A stretch of DNA of 64,000 nucleotides from Helichrysum umbraculigerum (GCA_949592205.1 CATIUR010000004.1:62841837-62905836); one strand, 5' to 3'; numbered from the stretch's first letter, positions 10,855-22,488 are shown. Notes: generated by a model not told the origin, from the letters alone. Program-made: numbers and translations.

Positions 10855-11357
10855 ACCCATTACCGTTTTACCCGGCGGGTACCTAGCCCAGCCCAGTTTT
10901 CTGATTTCAATGTTAACTAAAACGAATACAAACATTTATATGGATACAATATACGTTTAAATAAACATTTTTACATGAAACAAACTTAATTATATTTTTG
11001 AAATATAATTGTAACCTGACGACTACGAGTCGTACCTTTTTACAAACTAAGTAATTAACTTTATACGTTTTCAAATAAGGATAAACGACACGGTATACAA
11101 ATGTACGAAAGGAGTTTATACAAAACAAACAATATTATATTTTCAAAATATAATCCCGAAGCACCACCAAAGGGCCGCGTATTTTATGAAACATCGAATG
11201 TAACACGTAACAAATACTTTAGAAGTAATCAACCACATGAACAACTAAACAAACGAACTACTACGCGTACACTTACAAACATACAATCTTGCGTGTTTAG
11301 GACGTTAGGAGATTACTGTTGGGATACGTACGCACAATAGGATTGCTCGCTCTACAG

Positions 11358-12040
11358 GTGAGTCTCACAGCCCCATTTTTACTGTTTTAAATATTGGGGT
11401 GAGATACAATGCTTACTTGTTTTCGTGATCATATGTTATTTGATTAGTTAATATGATTATTAACTCAGGGAATTAAATGATTATTTAGTTCAGTTAACTA
11501 TATTAGTTACATTGTTTGGCTACCATTCTTTGGTCTTGATTAGCATTGTTAAATTTCTCATTGTTCGTAAACCTGCGTTGGTTTATTCCATGTTGCGAAA
11601 TCTGCGTTGGTTTCATCACTGTTTAATTGCACATTGTTCGAAGACCTGCGTTGGTTTGTTCAATGTTACAAAACCTGCGTTGGTTTCATCATTGTCTAAT
11701 TTCATATTGTTCAAAAACCTGCGTTGGTTTGTTCAATGTTCCGAAACCTGCGTTGGTTTCATCCTAGTTGGTTCGTTATTGTTTAGGGAACCTGCGTTGG
11801 TTCAAATCATTATTTAGTAACCGGAAATGGTTAAATCATTGTTTTGAAGCTTAATTGATAAATCACCATTTAGAAAACCTGCGTTGGTTTAAAAATCATT
11901 GTTTGAGTAAATTGCTTAAATCACTATTCATTTATAACTGGTTATTATCGTCGGATAATCATATTGATCACATCAATGTTTTTGTTTAACCTGTGAGATT
12001 CACCAGCTTTATAGCTGACCTTTTAGTGTTGTATTCTCAG
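11358..12040 (+). other. Candidate intron inside LTR A
   Basis: A strong donor CAG/GTGAGT at 11358 and an acceptor TATTCTCAG ending 12040 bracket 683 bp. A hairpin CAGCT-TTAT-AGCTG (12004-12017) precedes the acceptor. Donor, acceptor and hairpin are also found in LTRs B, C and D. Transcript support is not available here. Confidence 0.5.
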
Positions 12041-12366
12041 GTGCTCATCAACAGTAGGACTGGCCTACAGGATAAGCTAGCTATCACGAGTCGCATGCAT
12101 CCATTTAGACATGAAGATTTTCTTGCATTATATTTTGTATAATGGTTATGTATTAAAATCTTCTGAAATCATTTTGCGAACTCACTACTATGTTTCAAAC
12201 TTATGACTTAAACTTTGTACTACTTTTGAAAACTTATGTAATGTAATATATTTTCTACAACGTCTCATTTAGAGTCGTTTGCTTGTACTTTGGTGTTTTG
12301 ATATTTGATTAGTCACGCCCAAAAACAATCGCTTCCGCAAAGCATGAAATTGGGGGTGTGACAGAT

Positions 12367-12379
12367 TGGTATCAGAGCC
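12367..12379 (+). promoter_or_regulatory. Primer binding site, initiator tRNA-Met (A)
   Basis: TGGTATCAGAGCC, three nt after the 5' LTR, matches the complement of the plant initiator tRNA-Met 3' end. Confidence 0.95.
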
Positions 12380-13185
12380 TAAGGTTATAGCGAACTAGGT
12401 TGCATGTAGTGGGCCTAGACTATGACCGTTAGGCAGTATTCCTCATTAGATATAACTGGTTCAGGGATTTCATCATACAAGTTTAATTTAACATAGCCTG
12501 ATCAACTATGTACAATTAAATAAAGATGATGTAAGATCTGAAAGGGGTTATGTTGAACAGGAATGCATTAATTGACTCTGATCACGAGAGAACCGGGACT
12601 CATAATTGTTTTATGCTAGACACGACTAGGTGGACGATATGTATATATGGTTTATACAGTTAGGCTATTATATAGTATGGATAATAATACGCCTCAGATA
12701 CTTGTTAACATAATCAATGAATAGATACATCTTAGAATTTGCCTATGGTAAGTTGATCGAGTCAGGAAAATAGTACCGGGATGTGCCTACGCTTAGAGGG
12801 TCATCTCTTCGAAATAGGCTTACCCTAGGTAGAATTGAACATTTCAATACCTTATTCTACACCAACTGGTCATCAGAGGACCATCCTTCATTCACCTATC
12901 AGTTTTAACATTCGAATCCAGTATTCCTCTAAGTACAAATCTTTTCTGCTTTCCTATCACATTCCGCAAAACTACTGATACATGTACGGATGTAATATCC
13001 CTTTTACTTTTGAAAACCTTAATCCTCGTAATCATTTGAACTCGCAAGTTGGATGATTACAATCTTCTTTATTCTACACCGTTGATTGTCATTTGTGTTG
13101 TAATATATTACGGTTATATATGCAACTACGATGATCATATTCTTGTACGAAACTCTGACATGTCCCTTATCTTTATTGAAGGAAC
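12380..13185 (+). other. Element A 5' leader with protease relic
   Basis: The first ~350 bp match the leaders of B and C closely. From about 12747 a decayed protease segment can be read (KLIESGKIVPGC in one frame, then shifts and stops); it matches the clearer relic in C (29095-29245). Retropepsin normally lies downstream of gag, so this is displaced. The rest holds nothing I recognise. Confidence 0.6.
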
Positions 13186-14268
13186 ATGCCTCCACGTCGC
13201 CAGTTCACTCAAGCTCAGGTTGACCGACTAGTGGCTGACGCAGTACTTGCCGAGAGACAACGATCTGAAAGTGCTGAAACACCATCAAATGCCCCTGTAG
13301 TGAAACCCTGCACCTACAAAGACTTCCTCAACTGCAATCCTTTGACCTTCAAAGGCACAGAAGGTGCCATTGGGTTGTTGCGATGGATGGAGAAGACAGA
13401 AGCAGTCTTTCGCATCTGCAGTTGCCCTGAGAACTGTAAGGTCAAGTTCTCCACCTACACTTTCATGGATGATGCTCTGACATGGTGGAACACTTATGCT
13501 GACTCCATAGGCCAAGACATTGCTCTGGAAACTCCCTGGGATGAGCTGAAGAAAATGCTCAAGGATGAGTATTGTCCTAGGGATGAAATTCAACAGCTTG
13601 AGTCGGAATTCTGGAATCTCTCCACTCAAGGGAACGACATTGCCAGCTACACCTCTCGATTTAATCAGTTGGCGCACCTGTGTCCATCTATGGTGGATAC
13701 AGAATCCAAGCGAATTGAGCGCTATGTATGGGGACTTCCTCCACAAATTCAAGGGATGGTTACTTCATCCAACTCTCCTACATTTCATGGTACTGTGCGC
13801 ATGGCACATAAGCTGATGACACAGATCGTTCGCCAAGGAACGTCTGTTGTCAAGAGTACTGTAAACCACCCTAGTGATAACAAGAGAAAACTTGAGGGAA
13901 ATCCTGATAATCAAAGCTCGGCTACCAAAAAGCCTGCAACCATCAAGGCCAACACCTCTGGGTCTGAAAACAAGAAAGAGTACGCTGGAACCAAGCCCTT
14001 CTGCTCAAAGTGCAAACGCCATCATGATGGGCCTTGTGGCGACCACTGTGAGAAGTGCAAGCGTTTTGGGCATCTTGCTAAAGATTGCCGTGTGAAAGCC
14101 TGTTTTGAATGTGGAACTGTAGGTCACTACAGAAATGACTGTCCGAATCTAAAGGACAAAAACATCGGCCCTGCTCGAGGAAGAGCCTACGTACTCAGAA
14201 CTAGGGATGACGACCAGAACCCTAGACTCATTGACTTGCTCAACACTGGTATGGTCACTCATACATGA
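13186..14268 (+). CDS. Gag protein of element A, intact, zinc-knuckle type
   Basis: A 360-residue nucleocapsid-type Gag that would assemble particles and bind RNA. The N-terminal MPPRRQFTQ start matches the starts in B and C. A retrotransposon gag domain spans about 45-215 (FKGTEGAIGLLRWMEK, TWWNTYA, EEYCP-like motifs), followed by a basic linker. Three cysteine-histidine clusters occupy about 274-325, including the classic knuckles CEKCKRFGHLAKDC and CFECGTVGHYRNDC. The frame ends about 30 residues after GRAYVL, where protease would begin, so the protease is missing. The ATG at 13186 is favoured because the N-terminus is conserved in B and C. Confidence 0.95.
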   Translation: MPPRRQFTQAQVDRLVADAVLAERQRSESAETPSNAPVVKPCTYKDFLNCNPLTFKGTEGAIGLLRWMEKTEAVFRICSCPENCKVKFSTYTFMDDALTWWNTYADSIGQDIALETPWDELKKMLKDEYCPRDEIQQLESEFWNLSTQGNDIASYTSRFNQLAHLCPSMVDTESKRIERYVWGLPPQIQGMVTSSNSPTFHGTVRMAHKLMTQIVRQGTSVVKSTVNHPSDNKRKLEGNPDNQSSATKKPATIKANTSGSENKKEYAGTKPFCSKCKRHHDGPCGDHCEKCKRFGHLAKDCRVKACFECGTVGHYRNDCPNLKDKNIGPARGRAYVLRTRDDDQNPRLIDLLNTGMVTHT

Positions 14269-14916
14269 CCTAATTGCTTTACACTGTTTACATGGATAGA
14301 TATTACTTGTTGCTTGATATCTTTTATGTTTTCCCTAGATCCTAACTGTACGATAGGGTTAGGGCAAGGTGACAATTTAGGTTCTATAGTTTCTTTATGA
14401 GACGAGGTTTAGCTTGCATAAGTGTTGGGATAACAAATCCTACATTGTTTTATACCGGAAAACACACCGGTTAATATTTTTATGAAAACAATGGGTCACA
14501 TCCCATATAAAGCTAATGTAGGCTGAATCATTTCGTTTCTATAGGAGACTGATAGAGTCTAAGGTGGGCTACTAGTGCAAAAAGTAGTTGTACTCAAGCA
14601 ATTGGCTAAACGACAAACTTTGTCCTACCGACCAAACCATCAAGGATTTACTGAATTACTTTAAGCTACTAGTACACATTGTAGCTACTCCCTAGTGATC
14701 GACTGGACTGATCATGTAGGCACAATAGTTAAAACATCTTGAAACCTCATTTCGAACTCCTTAGTTGCCGGAAGGGCACTAGTTCAACAAGGGGAGATAG
14801 ACAACTCTAGATAGGTGTTGTCAGACTTACGTAGATAACACGCAATCTACAACTTAAATACAACGATAAATACTACGAACAAATTTCGGGACGAAATTCT
14901 CCTAACAAGGGGAGAA
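14269..14916 (+). other. 3' non-coding region and polypurine tract of element A
   Basis: 648 bp without an ORF. It ends with TTTCGGGACGAAATT, typical of Tekay-like 3' ends, and the polypurine tract CAAGGGGAGAA (14906-14916). Confidence 0.8.
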
Positions 14917-17430
14917 TGTGACACCCGGTCAAAATAACCCAAAATTAGCACCGAATTTAAACTTTTAAAACACGTAATTACATACGTGTCAATACTCAAG
15001 TACACAAGTATTATATATATATGTATATATATAAACCGAAACGATTAATTAATAATCGCAAAGACACGAATTTAACAAAACGTAGAAACTCAAAATGAAA
15101 GCGAGCGAAAAACATTTTTAAACAAAGTATTATTATTGAGGATAATAATTACGTACTCCATTTTAAATTTAAATACATTTTGGATACTGAAAACTATCTG
15201 TACATTTTAAGTTAAACAAAGATATATTTTTATATCTCTCTAAAAAGTATTTTTATAAAATACTTTGATTTAAAACGTATACGATTCTATTTTTAGAAAA
15301 TTATCATTTTAAAAGATTTTACTATTTTACGATCGGATACGCAAACACGGGTCGAAAAGTCCCCATCTACCTCAATAATTGAGGCCGGTTATAATAACCC
15401 GACCTCAATTATTTTCACACACACGAACACATATTTTGATCTCTCTCGGTCTCTTGCTCCCTCCCTCTCTCGGCTTTGATCTTCAAACAACAACAACATA
15501 AACATAATCATCATCATCATCTAACTACTTCATCATCATCACCATCGTGATCTTCATCATCATCAACATCCGCTCGTTTTCAAAAATTGTAAGGAATCAA
15601 TTCGTTTTTCTCTTCAATTTCGTGTTTAAATATGTTATATTACATGTATTAGCTTTGTATTAAGTTGTTGTAAGCGGAATTTGGATTTAGAAATGGTTTT
15701 GTATGTTTTCTGTGCGTACAGAGTCGAACCAGTTACGTGAATCCGGCGGATTCATGATGAATCCGGCGGATTCCTACCCAGAAAACATGAACACGGCGGA
15801 TTCAAGGGAATCCGGCGTATTCCCTAAACTTTGAGCCCAATCCGGCGGATTCGGGTGAATCCGGCGGATTCCCCTCGAAATCCATTGAATCCGGCGCATT
15901 GATTTAAATCCGGCGGATTCGACCCATTACCGTTTTACCCGGCGGGTACCTAGCCCAGCCCAGTTTTCTGATTTCAATGTTAACTAAAACGAATACAAAC
16001 ATTTATATGGATACAATATACGTTTAAATAAACATTTTTACATGAAACAAACTTAATTATATTTTTGAAATATAATTGTAACCTGACGACTACGAGTCGT
16101 ACCTTTTTACAAACTAAGTAATTAACTTTATACGTTTTCAAATAAGGATAAACGACACGGTATACAAATGTACGAAAGGAGTTTATACAAAACAAACAAT
16201 ATTATATTTTCAAAATATAATCCCGAAGCACCACCAAAGGGCCGCGTATTTTATGAAACATCGAATGTAACACGTAACAAATACTTTAGAAGTAATCAAC
16301 CACATGAACAACTAAACAAACGAACTACTACGCGTACACTTACAAACATACAATCTTGCGTGTTTAGGACGTTAGGAGATTACTGTTGGGATACGTACGC
16401 ACAATAGGATTGCTCGCTCTACAGGTGAGTCTCACAGCCCCATTTTTACTGTTTTAAATATTGGGGTGAGATACAATGCTTACTTGTTTTCGTGATCATA
16501 TGTTATTTGATTAGTTAATATGATTATTAACTCAGGGAATTAAATGATTATTTAGTTCAGTTAACTATATTAGTTACATTGTTTGGCTACCATTCTTTGG
16601 TCTTGATTAGCATTGTTAAATTTCTCATTGTTCGTAAACCTGCGTTGGTTTATTCCATGTTGCGAAATCTGCGTTGGTTTCATCACTGTTTAATTGCACA
16701 TTGTTCGAAGACCTGCGTTGGTTTGTTCAATGTTACAAAACCTGCGTTGGTTTCATCATTGTCTAATTTCATATTGTTCAAAAACCTGCGTTGGTTTGTT
16801 CAATGTTCCGAAACCTGCGTTGGTTTCATCCTAGTTGGTTCGTTATTGTTTAGGGAACCTGCGTTGGTTCAAATCATTATTTAGTAACCGGAAATGGTTA
16901 AATCATTGTTTTGAAGCTTAATTGATAAATCACCATTTAGAAAACCTGCGTTGGTTTAAAAATCATTGTTTGAGTAAATTGCTTAAATCACTATTCATTT
17001 ATAACTGGTTATTATCGTCGGATAATCATATTGATCACATCAATGTTTTTGTTTAACCTGTGAGATTCACCAGCTTTATAGCTGACCTTTTAGTGTTGTA
17101 TTCTCAGGTGCTCATCAACAGTAGGACTGGCCTACAGGATAAGCTAGCTATCACGAGTCGCATGCATCCATTTAGACATGAAGATTTTCTTGCATTATAT
17201 TTTGTATAATGGTTATGTATTAAAATCTTCTGAAATCATTTTGCGAACTCACTACTATGTTTCAAACTTATGACTTAAACTTTGTACTACTTTTGAAAAC
17301 TTATGTAATGTAATATATTTTCTACAACGTCTCATTTAGAGTCGTTTGCTTGTACTTTGGTGTTTTGATATTTGATTAGTCACGCCCAAAAACAATCGCT
17401 TCCGCAAAGCATGAAATTGGGGGTGTGACA
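14917..17430 (+). repeat. Element A 3' LTR (2514 bp)
   Basis: Same length and, as far as I can see, nearly the same sequence as 9850-12363. It is followed by the CAACC duplication. Confidence 0.95.
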
Positions 17431-17938
17431 CAACCACAGCAGGTTCACCAAGTTCAGGCTTGCCAGAACTGTGCCCATCATCCTACCGAGGAATACGCTG
17501 TGGAGTATGAAGATCCTACCGACGGAACCGTCTACTATGCTCAATTCCCAACCAGACAACAAAATCCACCTGGCTTCGCTAGAACTTCTCCGCCAAGAGC
17601 ACGAGGAACCCAATTTCCTCCACGGAACAATCAACCACCCAGGTTTCAGCCTCGATATCCGATGTACCCACAACAGCCACACTTTCCATACAATCAACTG
17701 CTTCCATTAACCGCCACTGAGGATACCCAGCCTGCTGAACCTGTGAAGACAATCGTCTCAGTCACGAGCACTGATGACAACCTGAACAAGTTTATCCAGG
17801 GGCATAACGCTTTCAATCAGAAGACGACAGCTAGACAAGATCAAACCGACCTATTCCTTCGAAATCAACTCTCGGTTCTCAAGAGCCTCGAGAATCAAAT
17901 TGGTCAGTTAGCCCACCGTCTTGACACTCGACCCCAAA
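17431..17938 (+). pseudogene. E1 right-unit gag, continuation after element A
   Basis: Continues the frame interrupted at 9849 and encodes the Pro/Gln-rich part of Gag with the CQNC pair, matching left-unit 651-1163. It breaks off after LDTRPQ at 17938 and joins B. The short frame beyond that is chance read-through. Confidence 0.85.
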
Positions 17939-18135
17939 GCACCTTCCATGCATTTGAAGTATAGCGGTTTACAGCTGAGAAAGTCCTTGTAGGAACAAGG
18001 TTTAGTAACCGGGGTGGTATTAACGGTTTGGTCGCTAGATTGTTGGGAGTTTCGAGCAGCCAAAGCATCAGCTACGGCTCGGGAAACAATGGCATTGATT
18101 TCCGCATCACTGTAACTTTTCTTCTTGGGCGGCAT
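17939..18135 (-). pseudogene. Gag N-terminus of fragment B
   Basis: The start MPPKKKSYSDAEINAIV corresponds to MPPRRQFTQAQVDRLV in A. The segment CSYKDFLSCKPLYFK matches the gag entry motif. It is cut after MEGA by the junction with E1. Confidence 0.85.
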
Positions 18136-18432
18136 GATTCTTCAAGAAAGAAACAAAAAGTACATAAGAAATTGTACCAGAATGAAAATTACAACAGATG
18201 CATATACGTAAAAGCGGTAACATACGACATCACAATGTAAAATCAACAATATAGGATAATCGAGGGGAATTGTCAATTGATATAACGAGTTCAAAAGATG
18301 ATAGACAATTCCGACTTATGAGTTCCAAAAGTTACAGGATTAGATGTTTTACAAAGGTACCTGGAATGGTTACATCCGGTAGAATTACATAAGTCCTACG
18401 AAAGCATAATAGAATATAGATTTCAGCCTAAG
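18136..18432 (-). other. Spacer between coiled-coil ORF and gag in B
   Basis: 297 bp, AT-rich, with no ORF; I see nothing further in it. Confidence 0.5.
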
Positions 18433-18927
18433 CTAATTCTGACGAAGATTGAGTTGTGGCAACAGTGCAGTGAGGTGGTCCACAGACTCTGCAAGTCTGT
18501 TGGCAGTTCGGAGGGCGTCCTCGGTCTCCCTTAGACGTGTCTCGCACTGTGTCAACCTTGATTGTAGGACGGAGATTTCGTTTCGGTTGCCAACCACTTG
18601 GTTGTGGACAATCTCCATGGTTTCGATGGTTTCTCCCACTTGGTTACGGAGAATGTCCATGTTGTTGACAGTGTTTTCGTGTTCCTCGAAGACTTGATTA
18701 ATGCGTTCGAGTGATGTGAATCTCCAGTTTTCGTTGGTTTCTTGGAGTTCGATATCTATGGCGTTAAGTCGTTGCTCGTGATGGTGTAGCCTAGCGGCTA
18801 AAACCGGTAGAGTGAGTTGAGTGGAATATGGGCTAGCTCGAGGCAACCTGGTGTCCCTCCTAGCTACCCTTGAGTTTTGTGATTCGTACGGATAAGAGCG
18901 CGACGAACCGGGTGGTGTGTTTTCCAT
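18433..18927 (-). CDS. Extra coiled-coil ORF upstream of gag in B
   Basis: A 164-residue ORF starts with ATG at 18927, lies in the gag direction, and sits between primer site and gag. The N-terminal third is Ser/Pro/Arg-rich. From about residue 40 it is heptad-rich, with no long breaks and many Glu, Arg, Asn, Leu and Val (LAARLHHHEQRL, LERINQVF, LQSRLTQCETRLRE). No known domain is recognised. A and C have no such ORF here, although their leaders are otherwise alignable with B. Additional ORFs are known in plant LTR elements; the role of this one is unknown. Its undamaged state in a truncated element suggests fairly recent activity. Confidence 0.6.
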   Translation of the reverse strand: MENTPPGSSRSYPYESQNSRVARRDTRLPRASPYSTQLTLPVLAARLHHHEQRLNAIDIELQETNENWRFTSLERINQVFEEHENTVNNMDILRNQVGETIETMEIVHNQVVGNRNEISVLQSRLTQCETRLRETEDALRTANRLAESVDHLTALLPQLNLRQN

Positions 18928-19297
18928 TATGAGACAAAGCGTTAGAAGGAATGAGGCATATATCCATATAGTAATATATAATATAGCCTAAGATGTTGAG
19001 CGGAAACGAGGCCTATCTATGTATATATATATAAATATCACTTAATAGCCTAGGGTGTCTAACACAGACATGTTTGAGTCTCGGTTCTCTCGAGGTCAGA
19101 GTCAACTAGTGTATTCCTGTTCGTCATAATCGTTTCAGACCTTACATCATCTTTCCTTAATTGTACATTGTTGATAAGGCTATGTTAAATTAAAGTCGTA
19201 GGCTGTAATTCCTGAACCAGTCATGCCTAATGAGGAAATACTGCCTAACGGTCATAATCTAGGCCCACTAAATTCAACCTAGTTCACTATAACCTTA
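18928..19297 (-). other. 5' leader of fragment B
   Basis: About 370 bp, well conserved with the leaders of A (from 12380) and C (to about 29648), with no ORF. Conservation suggests packaging or reverse-transcription signals. Confidence 0.6.
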
Positions 19298-19310
19298 GGC
19301 TCTGATACCA
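19298..19310 (-). promoter_or_regulatory. Primer binding site, initiator tRNA-Met (B)
   Basis: The minus strand reads TGGTATCAGAGCC next to the LTR end. Confidence 0.9.
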
Positions 19311-19313
19311 ATC

Positions 19314-21723
19314 TGTCGCACCCCCAATTTCGAGTTGAGGAAGCGAATCGGGTCAGGGCGCGACTAATCAAATATCAAACACACAAGGTATAATGAACGA
19401 CCACTATATACGTCGTTTTGAACTTGTATTGATAAAAACATAAGTTTACATCAAAATAATGTTTACATTAGCTCAGTTTCTGAAATTGAGAGATTTACAT
19501 CACATAATTATTTTATACAAAATATAATAATGCAATTAAATCTCTAATTGAATGAATGCTGACTCAAGCTAATGATTCCTGCTTGGGCAGTCCAACCTAC
19601 TGCTGTGTACCTGTGATACATGTTAAAATGGGTCAGCGAAACGCTGGTGAGCTCACAGGTTTGTATGTCAACACATAATTGTATGAACCGCAAGATTTAT
19701 AATTGAATTTAAAATGCAATTAAGCAAAATAAAAGTTATATAGCCATGAGCACATAGTCTAAGCTTAACTTGAGTGTCGGGTCCAATTAAGGAAACCCAA
19801 CTGAGGTGCCTCCTACGAGTGCCTAATCTACACTCGTCTTCCCAAATGCTAATATGTCCGTTTGACTAGTTAGTGCGTGCTAACCCGGACAAGGATTGTC
19901 AATCCTATATGATATCATATACTAACATTCACGCTACAGATGTATTACCAGACTATGCTATGGAGGGCTTTAGTGATTAGTTGAAAACAACTCATGTAGT
20001 ATTTGATGATTTGTACTTGCGTTCAACATGTAAATAAAACGAGCAATGTAATCACACCCCTGATTGAAAAACAATCTAGTAGGGGCCATGAGACTCGCCT
20101 GAGCCTTGTTTGTTTATCTAAATAGACTTGAATCGATTAGCCTTGAATTGATGTCTGAAGATTTGTAACCTGAGGGCGTTCAATACGCGCGATGGTTATT
20201 AACTGAATAGGTATCTTAAAAGACTACATTTGTAGTTGTTTGTCCAAATTACCCCGATTTGGTTGATTGACTTGAGTTTTTGAAAACGTGTACGGCCCGT
20301 TGGTGACGGTTTGTAATAATAATTTCAACTTTTATTATTATACTTGTGTGGTTACATACTTAACAAAGTATATATGTCTCGTGTATAAGTCGTATCGTAT
20401 CCGATTTGTTTGATATAAAATGTTTCAAGACTTAGGAAAATAACTTTTCTGTTTTTGGCGACACTTGTCTAGTGTCGCTATAGGCGACACTAGCTAGGCG
20501 ACACTAGCTAGGCGACACTAGGTGAGTGTCGCTATAGGCGGCACTTGTTAGGCGACACTTAGTGAGTGTCGCTAGATTCCTGATTTTCAATAGTTGGGCG
20601 ACACTTGGTCAGTGTCGCTATAGGCGACACTTCTAAATTTTTGGCGTCACTAAGGGAGTGACGCTAATGAAAAAATCTGATTAAGTAGTTCAGCGACACT
20701 TAAGTAGTGTCGCTATAGGGGCGACACTTGGCATAGTGACACTTAAGTAGTGTCGCTAGCATTGTTTTTGGCACACTAGCGACACTTCCAACTGTTCACC
20801 GGATTTTGGGCCGAAATTGAGTTTTCCGGCCACCGTTCGACCCAAATCTTTTACCCAACCCATATTTGGACATTTTGAACATATAGAAACAATAAACAAA
20901 CGAAAATATACCAAATCGAAAGGTTTCGAGATTTTGTCAGAAACTTACGCGGTGTCGAATCAAAATTCCGAAAAGATGAAGTTGTAGATCGTGATGTGGT
21001 GGTCGTTTTTCTCTAAAGGACTTCGGCGATTCGAGCTTGTTTCGTGGTGCTTTTTGATGGATTTGGATGATGATGGTGTTGGTGGTGGTGTGTGGGTTTG
21101 AGAGAAAAAGGAAGAAGAAAGAGAAGATGGTGATGATGAAATGAAAATGGGTGGGAGATTTCCCCCCATTTTTGCTGATTTTTAGTGGGGCCCACCCCAT
21201 GTGGGTGTGTCCCAAATTTGCTCCACGCGTTTGCGCTCCGTGCGGTGTTCGTTTTCCCGATCGTTTAATCGTTAAATGATTATTTTATACGTTTGAATAT
21301 ACATTTTAAAATACGAATAATTAGTTAATATTTTCGTTGAAGTATTTAGCCAAATACTTAATAATTGAGTTATATAATATAACTTAACTTGTTTCGTTTT
21401 GTTTGTGCGTTTAATATTTTAATCGAGTAAACCTTGTTTGTACGATACGAAATTGAATTGAAATATTATTGAAATAATATTTTGGATATGATATCGTTAT
21501 TAAATAATATTACATTATTTAATAAAATTGTTCACGAACGTCCGTATTTATTGAAACGAAATACATTCGATTTGAAACTTGTACGATTTAATCAAATCGC
21601 ATACTTGTATATATTCAACAATATATATTACTTGATACACAAATTAGCCTAACACAGAACTAATTACATGTATTAAAACTTGATTAGGCACTAATTACTA
21701 GTCCTAATTTGACGGGTGTCACA
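19314..21723 (-). repeat. LTR of fragment B (2410 bp)
   Basis: On the minus strand it begins TGTGACACCCGTC and ends GGGTGCGACA. It contains an inverted GCGACACT/AGTGTCGC array (about 20455-20790) and a candidate intron (20098-19611, donor CAG/GCGAGT, acceptor ATCACAG) with the hairpin CAGCG-TTT-CGCTG (19634-19646). Confidence 0.88.
20455..20790. repeat. Inverted GCGACACT / AGTGTCGC array in LTR B
   Basis: At least a dozen copies of GCGACACT and its reverse complement AGTGTCGC alternate, separated by 4-8 nt or TATAG spacers, and can fold into serial hairpins. The surrounding LTR is AT-rich. Confidence 0.85.
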
Positions 21724-21979
<256 letters not shown>

Positions 21980-22488
21980 TGTCACACCCCTGATTTCATG
22001 ATTTGCGGAAGCGACAATTTGGGTGTGACTAATCAATAATCAAAGCGCAGAGGTACAAGCAAACGACTCTACATGAGACGTTTATACATTTTAGAAAAGT
22101 AATACATAGTTTAGGTCATAAGTTTTACAACATAATTGAATTCACATAATGATTCTGAAGATTTTAACACATAACTGATTAACAAAAGATAATGCTATAA
22201 AATCTTCATATGTTTATAGATGCATGCGTCTCGTACTAGCTAGCATATCCTGCGGGCCACCCTACTGTAGCTGGTCACCTGAGAATACAACACTAAAAGG
22301 TCAGCTATAAAGCTGGTGAATCTCACAGGTTTAAAATAAAACATGATGTGATACACAATATTATCCGACGATTTAATACCGAACAATGATTAAACCAAAT
22401 AAGGTTTCCGAATTAAATATACCGACACTGACATTGCCTTAAGCCATGGTTCGAGCCTAACCCGATTTTCTGCCTCCCGAACGGTGTC

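Larger units (their letters stand above)
9850..12363 (+). repeat. Element A 5' LTR (2514 bp)
   Basis: It begins TGTGACACCCGG and ends GGGGGTGTGACA. It carries a possible TATA (TATAATAA near 10323), a CAT-rich leader, a palindrome array (10672-10854), a candidate intron (11358-12040) and eight GCGTTGGTTT-type repeats (about 11570-11893). ORFs inside it recur identically in the 3' LTR only because the LTRs are duplicates; they are not called as genes. Confidence 0.95.
9850..17430 (+). mobile_element. Element A: complete gag-only (TR-GAG-type) Tekay-like LTR element
   Basis: The full element is 7581 bp, with LTRs of 2514 bp each and a perfect duplication CAACC at 9845-9849 and 17431-17435. It has an initiator-Met primer site, one intact gag ORF and a polypurine tract, and no reverse transcriptase or integrase. 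The LTRs look nearly identical; I noticed one difference (T at 10506 versus C in the 3' copy), so insertion is recent. It would need enzymes from elsewhere. Confidence 0.95.
8852..17938 (+). mobile_element. E1 right unit: internal region split by element A, truncated at 17938
   Basis: The primer site and gag start follow the shared LTR. The region is split by A at 9849/17436 (duplication CAACC) and ends abruptly at 17938 against fragment B. It is near-identical to the left unit, with position x there matching x+9194 here up to the insertion. It shares the TAA stop at 9398-9400. Confidence 0.85.
17939..21723 (-). mobile_element. Fragment B: 5' half of a Tekay-like element
   Basis: Reading on the minus strand: complete LTR (21723-19314), initiator-Met primer site, leader, coiled-coil ORF, and the first ~65 codons of gag, then a break at 17939. 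The remaining gag, 3' region and 3' LTR are missing. The junction with E1 has little or no homology, so illegitimate recombination or deletion is likely. Confidence 0.85.

Noticed and set aside
10913..11817. Three ORFs repeated identically at 15980-16884
   Set aside because: They lie in the two LTRs of A and are identical because the LTRs are; no coding signature.
20455..20790. Regular short repeats resembling a CRISPR array
   Set aside because: Units alternate in orientation with tiny non-unique spacers, inside a plant LTR; no cas genes.
20937..21215. His/Pro-rich minus-strand ORFs
   Set aside because: Translation of CAT/CAC-rich leader sequence in LTR B; similar leaders in A and C are not open.
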